From Arthrobacter zhangbolii (lineage in GTDB: Bacteria > Actinomycetota > Actinomycetes > Actinomycetales > Micrococcaceae), in the NCBI RefSeq assembly GCF_022869865.1, contig NZ_CP094984.1:1364001-1428000 (forward strand): DNA of 64,000 nt. The letters are read 5' to 3'. This document shows, piece by piece, positions 48,199 through 56,279 of this stretch. A program made the position numbers and the translations under genes. The notes under the pieces are model-generated. The model was given only the letters and a program-made list of their open reading frames with translations, did not search any database and was not told the origin of the DNA. Numbering within the stretch: the stretch's first letter is position 1; every line of letters starts with the position of its first letter.

Positions 48199-48959
48199 GA
48201 GCGGACTCCGGTGCTCACCCGTTGGATGAAACTCTGGGACTGTTCGAAGATCAGCGGCGCATCATGATCCATGGTGGCCACGTGGTAGCTGTTCTCCAGC
48301 GGCACCACCTCAAGGTCCGCGTTGACAAGCCCGGTGCGCAGCACATCCATGCTGGACTCGGGGACAATCGCATCCACCCGGGACCGGAAAGCGAGGACCG
48401 GCGCGTTCACCTCCGGCAGCGAAGCAGTGGTGTCGCGGAAAAGCCGTCCCAACTGCTGTACCGCCGCTACCGGAGTCCGCGGGTATGCCCCTTCGTCCTG
48501 CCCCTCCAGCCGGATGTCGTTGCCGATGGCCGGAACGGATCGGAGCACGTATTTGAGCAGCCCCGAATAGCGTGCCCGCGGGTCGCCGATGGTCAGGCCG
48601 GGGTTAACGACGACGACGCCCGCCACCGGTTGCTTCGCCGCCAGCCGCAGTGCCAGCGCGCCTCCCATCGACAGTCCTGCCGCAACGACGGTTCCGGTCC
48701 GCTCCCGCAGGGAGTAGTAGGCCTGCTCATATTCCCCGTACCACCGCTGCCAGGGTGTCCGTGCCAGTTCCTGCCAGGTGGTGCCGTGTCCGGGCAGCAG
48801 CGGCAGGCTGACCGCGTAGCCCTGATCCGCCAGGTGCCGGGCCCAGGCCGCCAGGCTCACCGGGGAGCCGGTGAAGCCGTGGCTCAGGAGCACGCCCACG
48901 CCGGCATTGGGGCCGTGTCCCGCATAGTGAAAGGCGTCAGCGCCCGGGAGGGAAGTCAT
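48195..48959 (-). CDS. Alpha/beta hydrolase (carboxylesterase/monoacylglycerol lipase-like)
   Basis: A 254-residue serine hydrolase. HGFTGSPVSLAAWA forms the oxyanion loop, the nucleophile is in AAGLSMGGALALRL, the Asp lies in FRSRVDAIVPESS and the His in LENSYHVATMDHD, a complete triad matching the Est30/monoacylglycerol lipase group. ATG at 48959 is preferred over upstream starts because the preceding stretch is not conserved. It overlaps the small membrane-protein gene by 4 nt and is divergent from plsC, so it may work in lipid turnover. Confidence 0.85.
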   Translation of the reverse strand: MTSLPGADAFHYAGHGPNAGVGVLLSHGFTGSPVSLAAWARHLADQGYAVSLPLLPGHGTTWQELARTPWQRWYGEYEQAYYSLRERTGTVVAAGLSMGGALALRLAAKQPVAGVVVVNPGLTIGDPRARYSGLLKYVLRSVPAIGNDIRLEGQDEGAYPRTPVAAVQQLGRLFRDTTASLPEVNAPVLAFRSRVDAIVPESSMDVLRTGLVNADLEVVPLENSYHVATMDHDAPLIFEQSQSFIQRVSTGVRS

Positions 48960-49035
48960 ATCTCTATGGTTGCATTGCGGGGAGCATTTTCCACCCCGCA
49001 GGGAGCAAACTATTAGGGGGCGCGCACGCCGGAAA

Positions 49036-49065
49036 TTCACCTGCGGCGCGCAGCCCGCATACAGT
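49036..49065 (+). promoter_or_regulatory. Promoter of plsC-like gene
   Basis: TTCACC (49036-49041) and TACAGT (49060-49065) are 18 nt apart; TAGAGT overlaps the next position as another -10. Confidence 0.45.
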
Positions 49066-49125
49066 AGAGTCTGCGGAACCAACAGGTTCCCTAGTTTTGT
49101 TTGTCCGGACGGGAGATCAGGCCGC

Positions 49126-50181
49126 GTGTTCTATTGGGTGATGAAGACGATATTCATCGGGCCGGTGGTAAATCTTCTCTTCAGGCCCTGGGTGAAGGGG
49201 ATGAACAACATTCCCGAGTCCGGTCCGGCAGTCCTGGTGAGTAACCACCTCTCCTTCTCCGACTCGATCTTCCTGCCGCTGGCTGTGCCCCGCCCGGTGA
49301 GCTTCCTGGCGAAGAGCGACTACTTCAACGGCAAGGGCATCAAGGGCAAGCTCACTGCGGCGTTCTTCCGGCTCGCCAACCAGCTGCCCATGGACCGTTC
49401 CGGTGGTGCAGCCTCCGCGAGCTCCCTGAAAGCCGGGGTAGACGTGCTGGAAAACGGCGGACTGCTGGGTATCTACCCCGAGGGCACGCGCAGCCCTGAC
49501 GGCCGCCTCTACCGCGGCAAAACCGGTGTGGCCAAGCTGGTCCTCTCCACAGGTGTCCCGGTGATCCCGGTTGCCATGATCGGTACCGATAAGGTCCAGC
49601 CGATTGGACGCCGGATCCCCAACATCCGCCGTATCGGCATCATTGTCGGCGAGCCGCTGGATTTCTCCCGGTATGCCGGCCTGGAGAATGACCGCTTTAT
49701 CCAGCGTTCGGTAACCGACGAGATCATGTATGAACTCATGCGCCTGTCCGGCCAGGAATACGTAGACGTATACGCCAGCACCGTCAAGGAAAAGAACGCC
49801 GCACGGAAAGGCGGCAAGGCTGCCGAGGCCCGCGGCGCCGCGGTCCGTCTGGGGACTGCTCCGGCGGGAACCGACGCCCGTACCACTCAGGACACTTCCG
49901 CCGTCGATGTGCCCGTGGAGGACGGCGGAAAGCTGCCCGGCACGGTAACCGTGATCGGGTCCAAGGCCGCCGGTTCGGATGAGGCGCCTAAAGACGTGAC
50001 GGCGGACCGTAAGGGAAAGAAGGCAGCACGCGGTGAGCGTGCCGGAAAGCGCCGTACATCCCAGCTCGCCGCGGACATCACCGGCTCCGGTGCGGACAAG
50101 ACGTCCGGTGCGGACGGGGCCTCCGGCGCCGACAACGGCAGCGCACCCGCTGAACAGGGCCGCAGGCCGCACTCGGCATAG
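49126..50181 (+). CDS. 1-acyl-sn-glycerol-3-phosphate acyltransferase (PlsC family)
   Basis: A 351-residue membrane-associated acyltransferase making phosphatidic acid. It has the HX4D catalytic motif in SNHLSFSD, AKSDYF, and the GIYPEGTRSPDGRLYRGK substrate motif, then VIPVAMIGTD. Residues about 210-351 form a charged, low-complexity tail (KGKKAARGERAGKRR, SGADKTSGADGASGADNGS) not part of the enzyme. GTG 49126 is chosen; ATG 49141 is also possible. It precedes aroG by 92 nt. Confidence 0.88.
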   Translation: MFYWVMKTIFIGPVVNLLFRPWVKGMNNIPESGPAVLVSNHLSFSDSIFLPLAVPRPVSFLAKSDYFNGKGIKGKLTAAFFRLANQLPMDRSGGAASASSLKAGVDVLENGGLLGIYPEGTRSPDGRLYRGKTGVAKLVLSTGVPVIPVAMIGTDKVQPIGRRIPNIRRIGIIVGEPLDFSRYAGLENDRFIQRSVTDEIMYELMRLSGQEYVDVYASTVKEKNAARKGGKAAEARGAAVRLGTAPAGTDARTTQDTSAVDVPVEDGGKLPGTVTVIGSKAAGSDEAPKDVTADRKGKKAARGERAGKRRTSQLAADITGSGADKTSGADGASGADNGSAPAEQGRRPHSA

Positions 50182-50261
50182 TCCTGTTCTTCCCGGCCCT
50201 GTTTACGTTGCACGGCATCCGGCGAATATGACGCGCTTATTTGTTCCGGGCGGGCAGCCAG

Positions 50262-50267
50262 TAGGCT
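50262..50267 (+). promoter_or_regulatory. -10 box, leaderless start of aroG
   Basis: TAGGCT lies exactly 6 nt before the GTG at 50274; TTATTT (50238-50243) is a weak -35, 18 nt upstream. Confidence 0.55.
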
Positions 50268-50273
50268 TAAGCC

Positions 50274-51674
50274 GTGACCAACACACCCGTAAACAGCGAT
50301 TCCCTTCCAACCACGCTCTCCGGTGCGGCCGCTACTGCTGCCAGCCATCCGGAACTGGATAACTGGCGTTCCCTGCCTATTGCCCAGCAGCCCACCTGGC
50401 AGGACGATCCCGGGTATAGCGCGGCAATCGCGGAACTTTCCATGGTCCCGCCGCTGGTCTTTGCCGGTGAAGTGGACGTGCTCCGTTCCCGTCTGGCCGA
50501 GGCCGCGCAGGGCAAGGCATTCCTCCTCCAGGGCGGGGACTGCGCCGAGACCTTCGAGGCCGCCACTGCGGACAAGATCAGTGCCCGTGTGCGCACGCTG
50601 CTGCAGATGGCTGTGGTGCTCACCTATGGCGCCTCGGTGCCGGTGATCAAGATGGGCCGGATGGCTGGCCAGTTCGCCAAGCCCCGCTCCTCCAATGACG
50701 AAACCCGCAACGGTGTCACCCTGCCTGCCTACCGCGGCGATATGGTCAACGGCTTCGAGTTCACCCCGGAGTCCCGCCGGCACAACCCGGCCCGGATGGT
50801 GCGGGCGTACCACACCTCCGCTTCCACGTTGAACCTGATCCGCGCCTTTACCCAGGGCGGGTTTGCCGACCTGCGGCTGGTGCACCACTGGAACAAGGGG
50901 TTCACCTCAAACCCTGCGCACTCCCGGTACGAGTCCCTGGCCCGCGAGATTGACCGGGCCGTCCGCTTTATGGATGCCTGCGGCGCAGACTTCGAGGCCC
51001 TGAAACGGGTGGAGTTCTTTGCCAGCCATGAAGCGCTGCTGCTGGATTACGAGCGCGCCCTGACCCGCGTGGATTCCCGCACCGGCCAGCCCTACGACAC
51101 CTCCGGGCACTTCCTCTGGATCGGGGAGCGGACGAGGGATCTTGACGCCGCCCATGTGGACTTCCTCTCCAAGGTGCGCAATCCCATTGGCGTGAAGCTT
51201 GGCCCCAAGACCAGCCCCGAGGATGCCCTTGCCCTGATTGACAAGCTGGATCCGAACCGTGAACCGGGCCGGCTGACCTTTATCACCCGGATGGGAGCCA
51301 ACAACATCCGGGAGAAGCTGCCCCCGCTGGTGGAGAAGGTCACCGCGTCCGGCGCGAAGGTCCTGTGGGTAACCGACCCGATGCACGGAAATACCGTGAC
51401 GTCACCGAACGGCTACAAGACCAGGAACTTCGATGACGTTATGGACGAAGTCCGCGGCTTCTTTGAAGTGCATGATTCGCTGGGCACCTTCCCCGGCGGA
51501 CTGCACGTGGAAATGACCGGTGACGACGTGGCCGAGTGCCTCGGCGGAGCAGATCCGGTTGATCAGGATGCCTTTGTCGAGGGCTACGAATCGGTCTGCG
51601 ATCCGCGCCTGAACCACATGCAGTCCCTGGAAATGGCGTTCCTGGTTGCCGGAGCTCTTTCGCGCCGGAGCTAG
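50274..51674 (+). CDS. aroG: Class II 3-deoxy-7-phosphoheptulonate synthase (DAHP synthase)
   Basis: A 466-residue enzyme joining phosphoenolpyruvate and erythrose-4-phosphate at the start of the shikimate pathway. Class II hallmarks: LLQGGDCAETF with metal-binding Cys, MGRMAGQFAKPRS, GVKLGPKTSPEDAL, RLTFITRMG and CDPRLNHMQSLEMAFLVA. Length matches the plant-type/mycobacterial enzyme, which is inhibited by aromatic amino acids and partners with chorismate mutase. It corresponds to Rv2178c next to pknL. Confidence 0.96.
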   Translation: MTNTPVNSDSLPTTLSGAAATAASHPELDNWRSLPIAQQPTWQDDPGYSAAIAELSMVPPLVFAGEVDVLRSRLAEAAQGKAFLLQGGDCAETFEAATADKISARVRTLLQMAVVLTYGASVPVIKMGRMAGQFAKPRSSNDETRNGVTLPAYRGDMVNGFEFTPESRRHNPARMVRAYHTSASTLNLIRAFTQGGFADLRLVHHWNKGFTSNPAHSRYESLAREIDRAVRFMDACGADFEALKRVEFFASHEALLLDYERALTRVDSRTGQPYDTSGHFLWIGERTRDLDAAHVDFLSKVRNPIGVKLGPKTSPEDALALIDKLDPNREPGRLTFITRMGANNIREKLPPLVEKVTASGAKVLWVTDPMHGNTVTSPNGYKTRNFDDVMDEVRGFFEVHDSLGTFPGGLHVEMTGDDVAECLGGADPVDQDAFVEGYESVCDPRLNHMQSLEMAFLVAGALSRRS

Positions 51675-51685
51675 TTTCAAAAACT

Positions 51686-51730
51686 GCAAGGGAGGGCTGC
51701 AGGAGATCCGGGATCTCCTGCAGCCCTCCC
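51686..51730. terminator. Bidirectional terminator between aroG and the PASTA kinase
   Basis: Two perfect 22-base arms (51686-51707 and 51709-51730) around a single central base form a very stable hairpin for both converging genes. Short TGTCCGG/CCTGTTTG repeats follow up to 51790. Confidence 0.92.
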
Positions 51731-51798
51731 TTGTCTGTCCGGCCTGTTTGCCTGTCCGGTTGTTTTGCCTGTTTGGTGTGTTTGTCCGGGCGCAGGCG

Positions 51799-53991
51799 CT
51801 AGACGACCTTGAGGATCACAGTGGACCCCTCGGGTGCCGTTCCGGCGCCGGGGTCCTGGTCCCGGACCAGGCCCAGGAGGCCGCCGAGCAGGTTTTCCAC
51901 CTGCACATTGAATCCCCGGCCTTCGAGGTCCGCCCGTGCTTCTTCGGCACGGCGGCCCACATAGTTCGGCACTTCGACCATCCGCGGTCCCAGCGAGATG
52001 GTCAGGGTCACGGTCTGGCCCCTCTCGAGCAGGCCGGCTTCGGGAGTCTGGGAGACGACGGCGCCGGCCGGCACAGTGGCGCTGTTGACCTTATCCGGGG
52101 CAACGGCGGCCGTGAGGCCTGAATCCTCAATGGCCTTGACCGCGGCTTCCTCGCTCTGACCGGTCACCGACGGAACCTCCACGGGGGCCGGGCCCTTGGA
52201 GACCGTGACATCCACCGTGGCACCGAGCCGGAGCATGGTGTCCGGGGTGGGCCGCTGGCTGATAATCGCACCGGCGGATACTGTTTCGCTGTATTCTTCC
52301 GTGACGCCACCGAGGGCCAGTTCGGCGTCTGCCAGGTCCGATTCCGCGGCATCCAGGCTGCGCTGGACGATGTTGGGTACCGCGAAGAGCTGGGGCCCTT
52401 TGGACACCAGCAGTGTGACGGGCCGGTAGCGGCGGACTTCCCCGGGAGCTGCCGGGTCGGTGCCGACGGCGAATCCGGCGGCGACTACTTCGTCATAGAC
52501 CTCGGTGGTGGTGAAGTTCAGGCCGGCGCCGCCGAGCTGGTCGCCTGCTTCGTCAACGGAGGCATTGCTGACATCGGGAATGGACACCAGCGCGCCCGGG
52601 CCGGCGCCGAAGAACCAGCCGGCAAAGGCCGCAGCGCAAAGCAGCACCGTCAGCACCAGGGCCAGCAGCACTCCCCGGCGCCCGCTCCTGCCGCTGCGCA
52701 GACCTACCTGCGGCCGGTGTGCCTGGCGGTCACTGTCGCGGAGCCGGTTGCGGTCAGCGCGCCTGGCGAGCCGGCGCTGCGCACGGGTGCCTGCCTGCTC
52801 ATTACCGGTGCCGTCGTCGCCCTCATCGTCCTCACCATCCTCAAAGCCGTCGTGAGGATAACCGTCCGCAGTGCCGTCTCCGTCATCGCCGGCCGTTCCG
52901 AGTCCGCCGGGGAAAACCGTGGTGGCGTGTTCGCTGCGGCTGAGCACTTCGGTGTGGTTCGCGTCCCGCCCGGTATCGGAACCGTGGGGATCCTGGTCCA
53001 GGGCGGAGGCGTCAATGATGCTGGTGGGATCGGATGCCCCAATGACCTCCGTGGCACCGGTAGCGGCAGCGGCTCCGGAGCGGGAAAGAGCCTCTGTGGG
53101 CATGTCACCGGACGCGGAACCGGTGGTGCACCGGAAGTCCAATTCCTCGTCAGTGAGGGTGGTGCGGATATGCCGGAGCTCACCCAGCAGCGCACGCCCG
53201 TTGACCGGACGTTCTTCGGGGTCCCGTGCCGTGCACCAGCGCACCAGCTCGTCCAGGTCCTCTGCGAGGCCGGGGCACAGGGCGGAGGGGGCCGGCACTG
53301 CCGAATGCACGTGGGCAAAGGCGACCTGGATAGGCGAGTCGCCGGTGAAGGGCTGGCGTCCGGTCAGCATTTCATAAAGCAGGATGCCTGCTGAATAGAC
53401 GTCGCTGCGTTCATCTCCGCCGTCGCCGGTCACCAGCTCCGGGGCGAGGTAGGCGACGGTTCCGACCAGGGTTCCGGTGTTGGTGCTGGTTGACACGGCG
53501 CGGGCCAGGCCAAAGTCGGCGATCTTAATCCGGCCGTTGTCTGCCAGCAGTACGTTCTCGGGTTTGACGTCACGGTGGACCAGCCCGGCGTCGTGGGCCG
53601 CAGCCAGGCCCTCGACCACCGCGTCCATCAGTGCCAGCGCAAGCCGGGGAGAGAGGGCGTGCCGTTCGTCGAGCAGCCCGCGAAGGGTCCGTCCAGGAAC
53701 ATACTCCATCACCAGATAGGCGAGGGAATCGGTAATGCCCTGATCCAGCACGCCCACCACATGGGGGTGCGAAAGGCGCGCCGCGGACTTGGCTTCGCTC
53801 TCGAAACGCCGCAGGAAGCCACGGTCGGCGGCCAGATGCGGGAACAGCACTTTCAGCGCTACGTCGCGGTCCAGCCGGCGGTCGGTGGCGAGGTAGACGC
53901 TGGACATGCCGCCGCGTGCGATCAGTGACCTGACGAAGTAGCGGTCATCCACCAGCGTGTCTACGAGGGAGTCTTTCACGGGATCATGCAC
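51799..53991 (-). CDS. PASTA-domain Ser/Thr protein kinase (PknL locus)
   Basis: A 730-residue membrane kinase. The kinase domain (about 17-285) has ARGGMSSVYLATD, ATP Lys47, HRDVKPEN with Asp141, DFG Asp159 and an activation loop with several Thr (STSTNTGTLVGT). A linker rich in acidic and Ser/Thr residues (290-430) leads to one transmembrane helix (441-461). Outside are four PASTA domains (about 468-730) that bind peptidoglycan fragments. GTG 53991 is 6 nt after a TAGGAT -10 box, so it is leaderless. Neighbours aroG and the Rv2175c-like gene indicate the PknL locus, although mycobacterial PknL lacks PASTA. Confidence 0.93.
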   Translation of the reverse strand: MHDPVKDSLVDTLVDDRYFVRSLIARGGMSSVYLATDRRLDRDVALKVLFPHLAADRGFLRRFESEAKSAARLSHPHVVGVLDQGITDSLAYLVMEYVPGRTLRGLLDERHALSPRLALALMDAVVEGLAAAHDAGLVHRDVKPENVLLADNGRIKIADFGLARAVSTSTNTGTLVGTVAYLAPELVTGDGGDERSDVYSAGILLYEMLTGRQPFTGDSPIQVAFAHVHSAVPAPSALCPGLAEDLDELVRWCTARDPEERPVNGRALLGELRHIRTTLTDEELDFRCTTGSASGDMPTEALSRSGAAAATGATEVIGASDPTSIIDASALDQDPHGSDTGRDANHTEVLSRSEHATTVFPGGLGTAGDDGDGTADGYPHDGFEDGEDDEGDDGTGNEQAGTRAQRRLARRADRNRLRDSDRQAHRPQVGLRSGRSGRRGVLLALVLTVLLCAAAFAGWFFGAGPGALVSIPDVSNASVDEAGDQLGGAGLNFTTTEVYDEVVAAGFAVGTDPAAPGEVRRYRPVTLLVSKGPQLFAVPNIVQRSLDAAESDLADAELALGGVTEEYSETVSAGAIISQRPTPDTMLRLGATVDVTVSKGPAPVEVPSVTGQSEEAAVKAIEDSGLTAAVAPDKVNSATVPAGAVVSQTPEAGLLERGQTVTLTISLGPRMVEVPNYVGRRAEEARADLEGRGFNVQVENLLGGLLGLVRDQDPGAGTAPEGSTVILKVV

Positions 53992-53997
53992 TCTTCG

Positions 53998-54003
53998 ATC
54001 CTA
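53998..54003 (-). promoter_or_regulatory. -10 box, leaderless start of the PASTA kinase
   Basis: On the reverse strand TAGGAT ends exactly 6 nt before the GTG at 53991. Confidence 0.55.
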
Positions 54004-54073
54004 GTGGGGACAGCGGGAAGGGCCCGGATCGACACCCGATCCGGACCCTTCCGCTGCACTGCGGCTCTTCCGG

Positions 54074-55465
54074 TTACTGGAAGGTGGCCCGGTGGGCCAG
54101 CACGGAGCTGACGTAGCTGCGCGTGTCGGAGAACATACCGTTGGTCGTCACCGAATACTGCCCCTGGTAGTAGGACGCAATGGCGTTTTCCAGGCTGTCA
54201 CTGGTGCGGATCAGGGCGCTGATAATGGCCACACCGGCCGTAGCGTTGTCATACGGGTCCAGCAGGTTCAGTTCGCGGCCCACCAGCTGGGAAGCCCACT
54301 CGCCCGAAGACGGGATGACCTGCATGGTGCCAATGGCATTGGCAGGGGAGACGGCGCGCTGATCGAAGCCGGACTCCTGCAGGGCGAAGGCCTGGGCGAG
54401 TGCCGGATCAACACCCATCTGCGCAGCGGTATCGGCAACAATCTGCTGCATCTGGGCCCGGCTGGGCACGGGCAGGGAATTCAGGGTCTGCTTGTTCAGG
54501 TTGGCACCGGCCACCACATGCGCGGGGTAGGTGTAGTGCAGGAACGTGCTGGGGACCAGGTCCGTCGGTGCTGCGTCCGTCGGTGCGGCAGCTACCGGTG
54601 CCGAGGAGGCAATGCTCACGGTCCCGACGCCGCTGACGCTAATCTGCTGCCCCGGCCGGATGACGGAGGAGGGGTTCAGGCCGTTGGCGGCAAGGACGCT
54701 CGACAGGCTTACGCCGTGTTCGGCTGCGATGGCACCGAGCGTATCGCCGGGCTTCACCGTGTAGGTGCCAGCTGCAGCCTGGACCTCGGCAGGAGCCGGG
54801 GCGGCAGGCGCTGCGGGTGCTGCAGGCGGCGCCGACGGCGTCGATCCGTTCACCACGATGGACTGGCCCGGGTAAATCACCGATGTGAGGGTGAGGTTGT
54901 TTGCAGCGAGAATGCTGGACAGCGCAACCCCGTGCCGGGCTGCGATGGCGCTGAGCGTGTCACCGGAAACGACCTTGTAGGTGCCTGATGCCGGAGCTGC
55001 CTTCTTCTCCGGGACGGCCGGGGCGGCTGCGGTGCCGGTCAGGCGGAGCTCTTTACCGGCAAAGATCAGGGACGTCGGCTGCAGGTTATTGACCCGGAGT
55101 ACCTCGGACACTGACAGGCCGTACCGGGCGGCGATGGAGGTCACGGTATCACCGGCGGCAATCCGGTGGGTGGCGGGCACGGAAGACTCGGCAGCCAGCG
55201 TGGCGGGGACCTGGGTGGCCAGCTGGGAAGCGGCGACGCCGGTCACTGCGCCGGTGTTCAGGTTCTTGATGGCCTGCAGCGGAAGCTGGGGGAAAAGCGT
55301 GTTCTGCGGCGAAACGGGTGCGGCGGCAGCGGGCTCCGCCAGAGCCAGTGCGGACATCATCACTGCAGGAATCGCGGCGGTTGTCACGGCAACACTTAAT
55401 TTGCGCGGCATTCCGGTTGCAGCGGGGCGCGTGGCTGGCGTTCCCGTTGTCGACTCAGCGTTCAT
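54074..55465 (-). CDS. Secreted LysM and lytic transglycosylase-like protein
   Basis: A 463-residue cell-wall protein. The signal peptide is around residues 20-49 (RKLSVAVTTAAIPAVMMSALALAEPAAAAP). Three LysM peptidoglycan-binding motifs follow at about 99-142, 162-205 and 232-275 (THRIAAGDTVTSIAARYG, TYKVVSGDTLSAIAARHG, TYTVKPGDTLGAIAAEHG), joined by Ala/Pro linkers. The C-terminal transglycosylase-type domain has catalytic Glu in ALQESGFDQRAVS followed by AIGTMQVIPSSG. It probably cleaves glycan strands. Gene neighbours are the PASTA kinase and an Rv2175c-like gene. The final coding bases lie 73 nt before the kinase gene start region. Confidence 0.9.
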   Translation of the reverse strand: MNAESTTGTPATRPAATGMPRKLSVAVTTAAIPAVMMSALALAEPAAAAPVSPQNTLFPQLPLQAIKNLNTGAVTGVAASQLATQVPATLAAESSVPATHRIAAGDTVTSIAARYGLSVSEVLRVNNLQPTSLIFAGKELRLTGTAAAPAVPEKKAAPASGTYKVVSGDTLSAIAARHGVALSSILAANNLTLTSVIYPGQSIVVNGSTPSAPPAAPAAPAAPAPAEVQAAAGTYTVKPGDTLGAIAAEHGVSLSSVLAANGLNPSSVIRPGQQISVSGVGTVSIASSAPVAAAPTDAAPTDLVPSTFLHYTYPAHVVAGANLNKQTLNSLPVPSRAQMQQIVADTAAQMGVDPALAQAFALQESGFDQRAVSPANAIGTMQVIPSSGEWASQLVGRELNLLDPYDNATAGVAIISALIRTSDSLENAIASYYQGQYSVTTNGMFSDTRSYVSSVLAHRATFQ

Positions 55466-55559
55466 AGGGTTGCTGTTTCCTCATCTGTGATGGCCGCGGC
55501 CTTTACCGCAAATCCGTGGGACAAAAACAAGTAGTGCAACAGGTAAGGTGCCTGTGGCT

Positions 55560-55613
55560 TATGTGACTAATGTTGCTTAGGTTACACATGTGATTTCAGG
55601 TACTCATGTGAAT
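55560..55613. promoter_or_regulatory. Three ATGTGA repeats between LysM gene and Rv2175c-like gene
   Basis: ATGTGA occurs at 55561-55566, 55589-55594 and 55606-55611, the last two in longer CATGTGA-A/T-TT copies 17 bp apart. They lie in the 257-bp divergent interval and may be operator sites. Nothing else is recognised there except TAAGGT (55656-55661), a possible -10 for the forward gene. Confidence 0.4.
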
Positions 55614-55722
55614 TTACACCAAGCAGGCTCGGGGACAATACCTGAGTATCGGATTTAAGGTTTCTTTTACGCGTCGGAATGGCCAAGTGGCCCGGAATCA
55701 GAGGACATGGCACCCTTGAAGG

Positions 55723-56076
55723 GTGAATGAACTCGAGGAACTTGTTTCCGACTGGCTGACCCTGCCCGATGTGGCTGAACAACTCGACCTGCCCATTAAC
55801 AAGGTGCATAGCCTCCTGGAGGAGCGCGCCCTTGTGGCCGTGCGCCTGGGGGAGCGGAAAATCCGCAGCGTTCCCGCTGCCTTTATCAATGACGGCGCCA
55901 TCCTGGATAGCCTCAAGGGCACTATCTCGGTGCTCAATGACGCCGGCTTCCACGACGACGAGATGATCCGCTGGCTTTTCACTGCGGATGACACCCTTCC
56001 GGGCCGCCCCGTGGATGCCCTGCGTGAGGGGCGTAAGACGGAGATCCGCCGCCGGGCCCAGGCATTGGCCTGGTAA
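55723..56076 (+). CDS. Rv2175c-like DNA-binding protein
   Basis: A 117-residue protein of the Rv2175c family, a winged-helix DNA-binding protein phosphorylated by PknL in mycobacteria. Matching segments are LTLPDVAEQLDLPINKVHSLLEERALVAVR, ISVLNDAGFHDDEMIRWLFTADDTLPGRPVDAL and RRRAQALAW at the C-terminus. The start is GTG at 55723; its ribosome site is weak, and CACCCTT/AAGGGTG forms a small inverted repeat over the start. The neighbouring PASTA kinase may be its kinase. Confidence 0.87.
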   Translation: MNELEELVSDWLTLPDVAEQLDLPINKVHSLLEERALVAVRLGERKIRSVPAAFINDGAILDSLKGTISVLNDAGFHDDEMIRWLFTADDTLPGRPVDALREGRKTEIRRRAQALAW

Positions 56077-56109
56077 CTGGCTGTACACCCGCGGCTGCGG
56101 GGGTCCTGT

Positions 56110-56135
56110 GTCATATATCTGTCCGCATATATGAC
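56110..56135. repeat. AT-rich perfect inverted repeat in a convergent gap
   Basis: GTCATATAT (56110-56118) and ATATATGAC (56127-56135) are exact reverse complements with an 8-bp spacer, in an otherwise GC-rich region. TATATAGG and CCTATAGG follow nearby. Confidence 0.7.
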
Positions 56136-56177
56136 GGTATATAGGCAACCCCTACACGAAGCCCTATAGGCGGATCA

Positions 56178-56217
56178 GACAGGAACGGCCCCGCCTTCGG
56201 GCGGGGCCGTTCCTGTC
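56178..56217. terminator. Bidirectional terminator with TTCG tetraloop
   Basis: An 18-bp perfect stem (56178-56195 with 56200-56217) with a TTCG loop separates the Rv2175c-like gene from the convergent polyprenyl synthase. Confidence 0.93.
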
Positions 56218-56279
56218 GAGGCGGCAGTTCCTGCTGGCATCCCCGGAGCCGGTGGGACCGTCCGGGGCCGGTCCGTTCC

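Noticed and set aside
55675-55723. tRNA-like stretch GGAATGGCCAAGTGGCCC before the Rv2175c-like gene
   Set aside because: It lacks an anticodon stem, T-arm and acceptor pairing; only a partial resemblance.
56110-56135. AT-rich inverted repeat as a dif site
   Set aside because: Arm sequence and 8-bp spacer do not match the 11-6-11 dif pattern, and this is not a likely terminus context.
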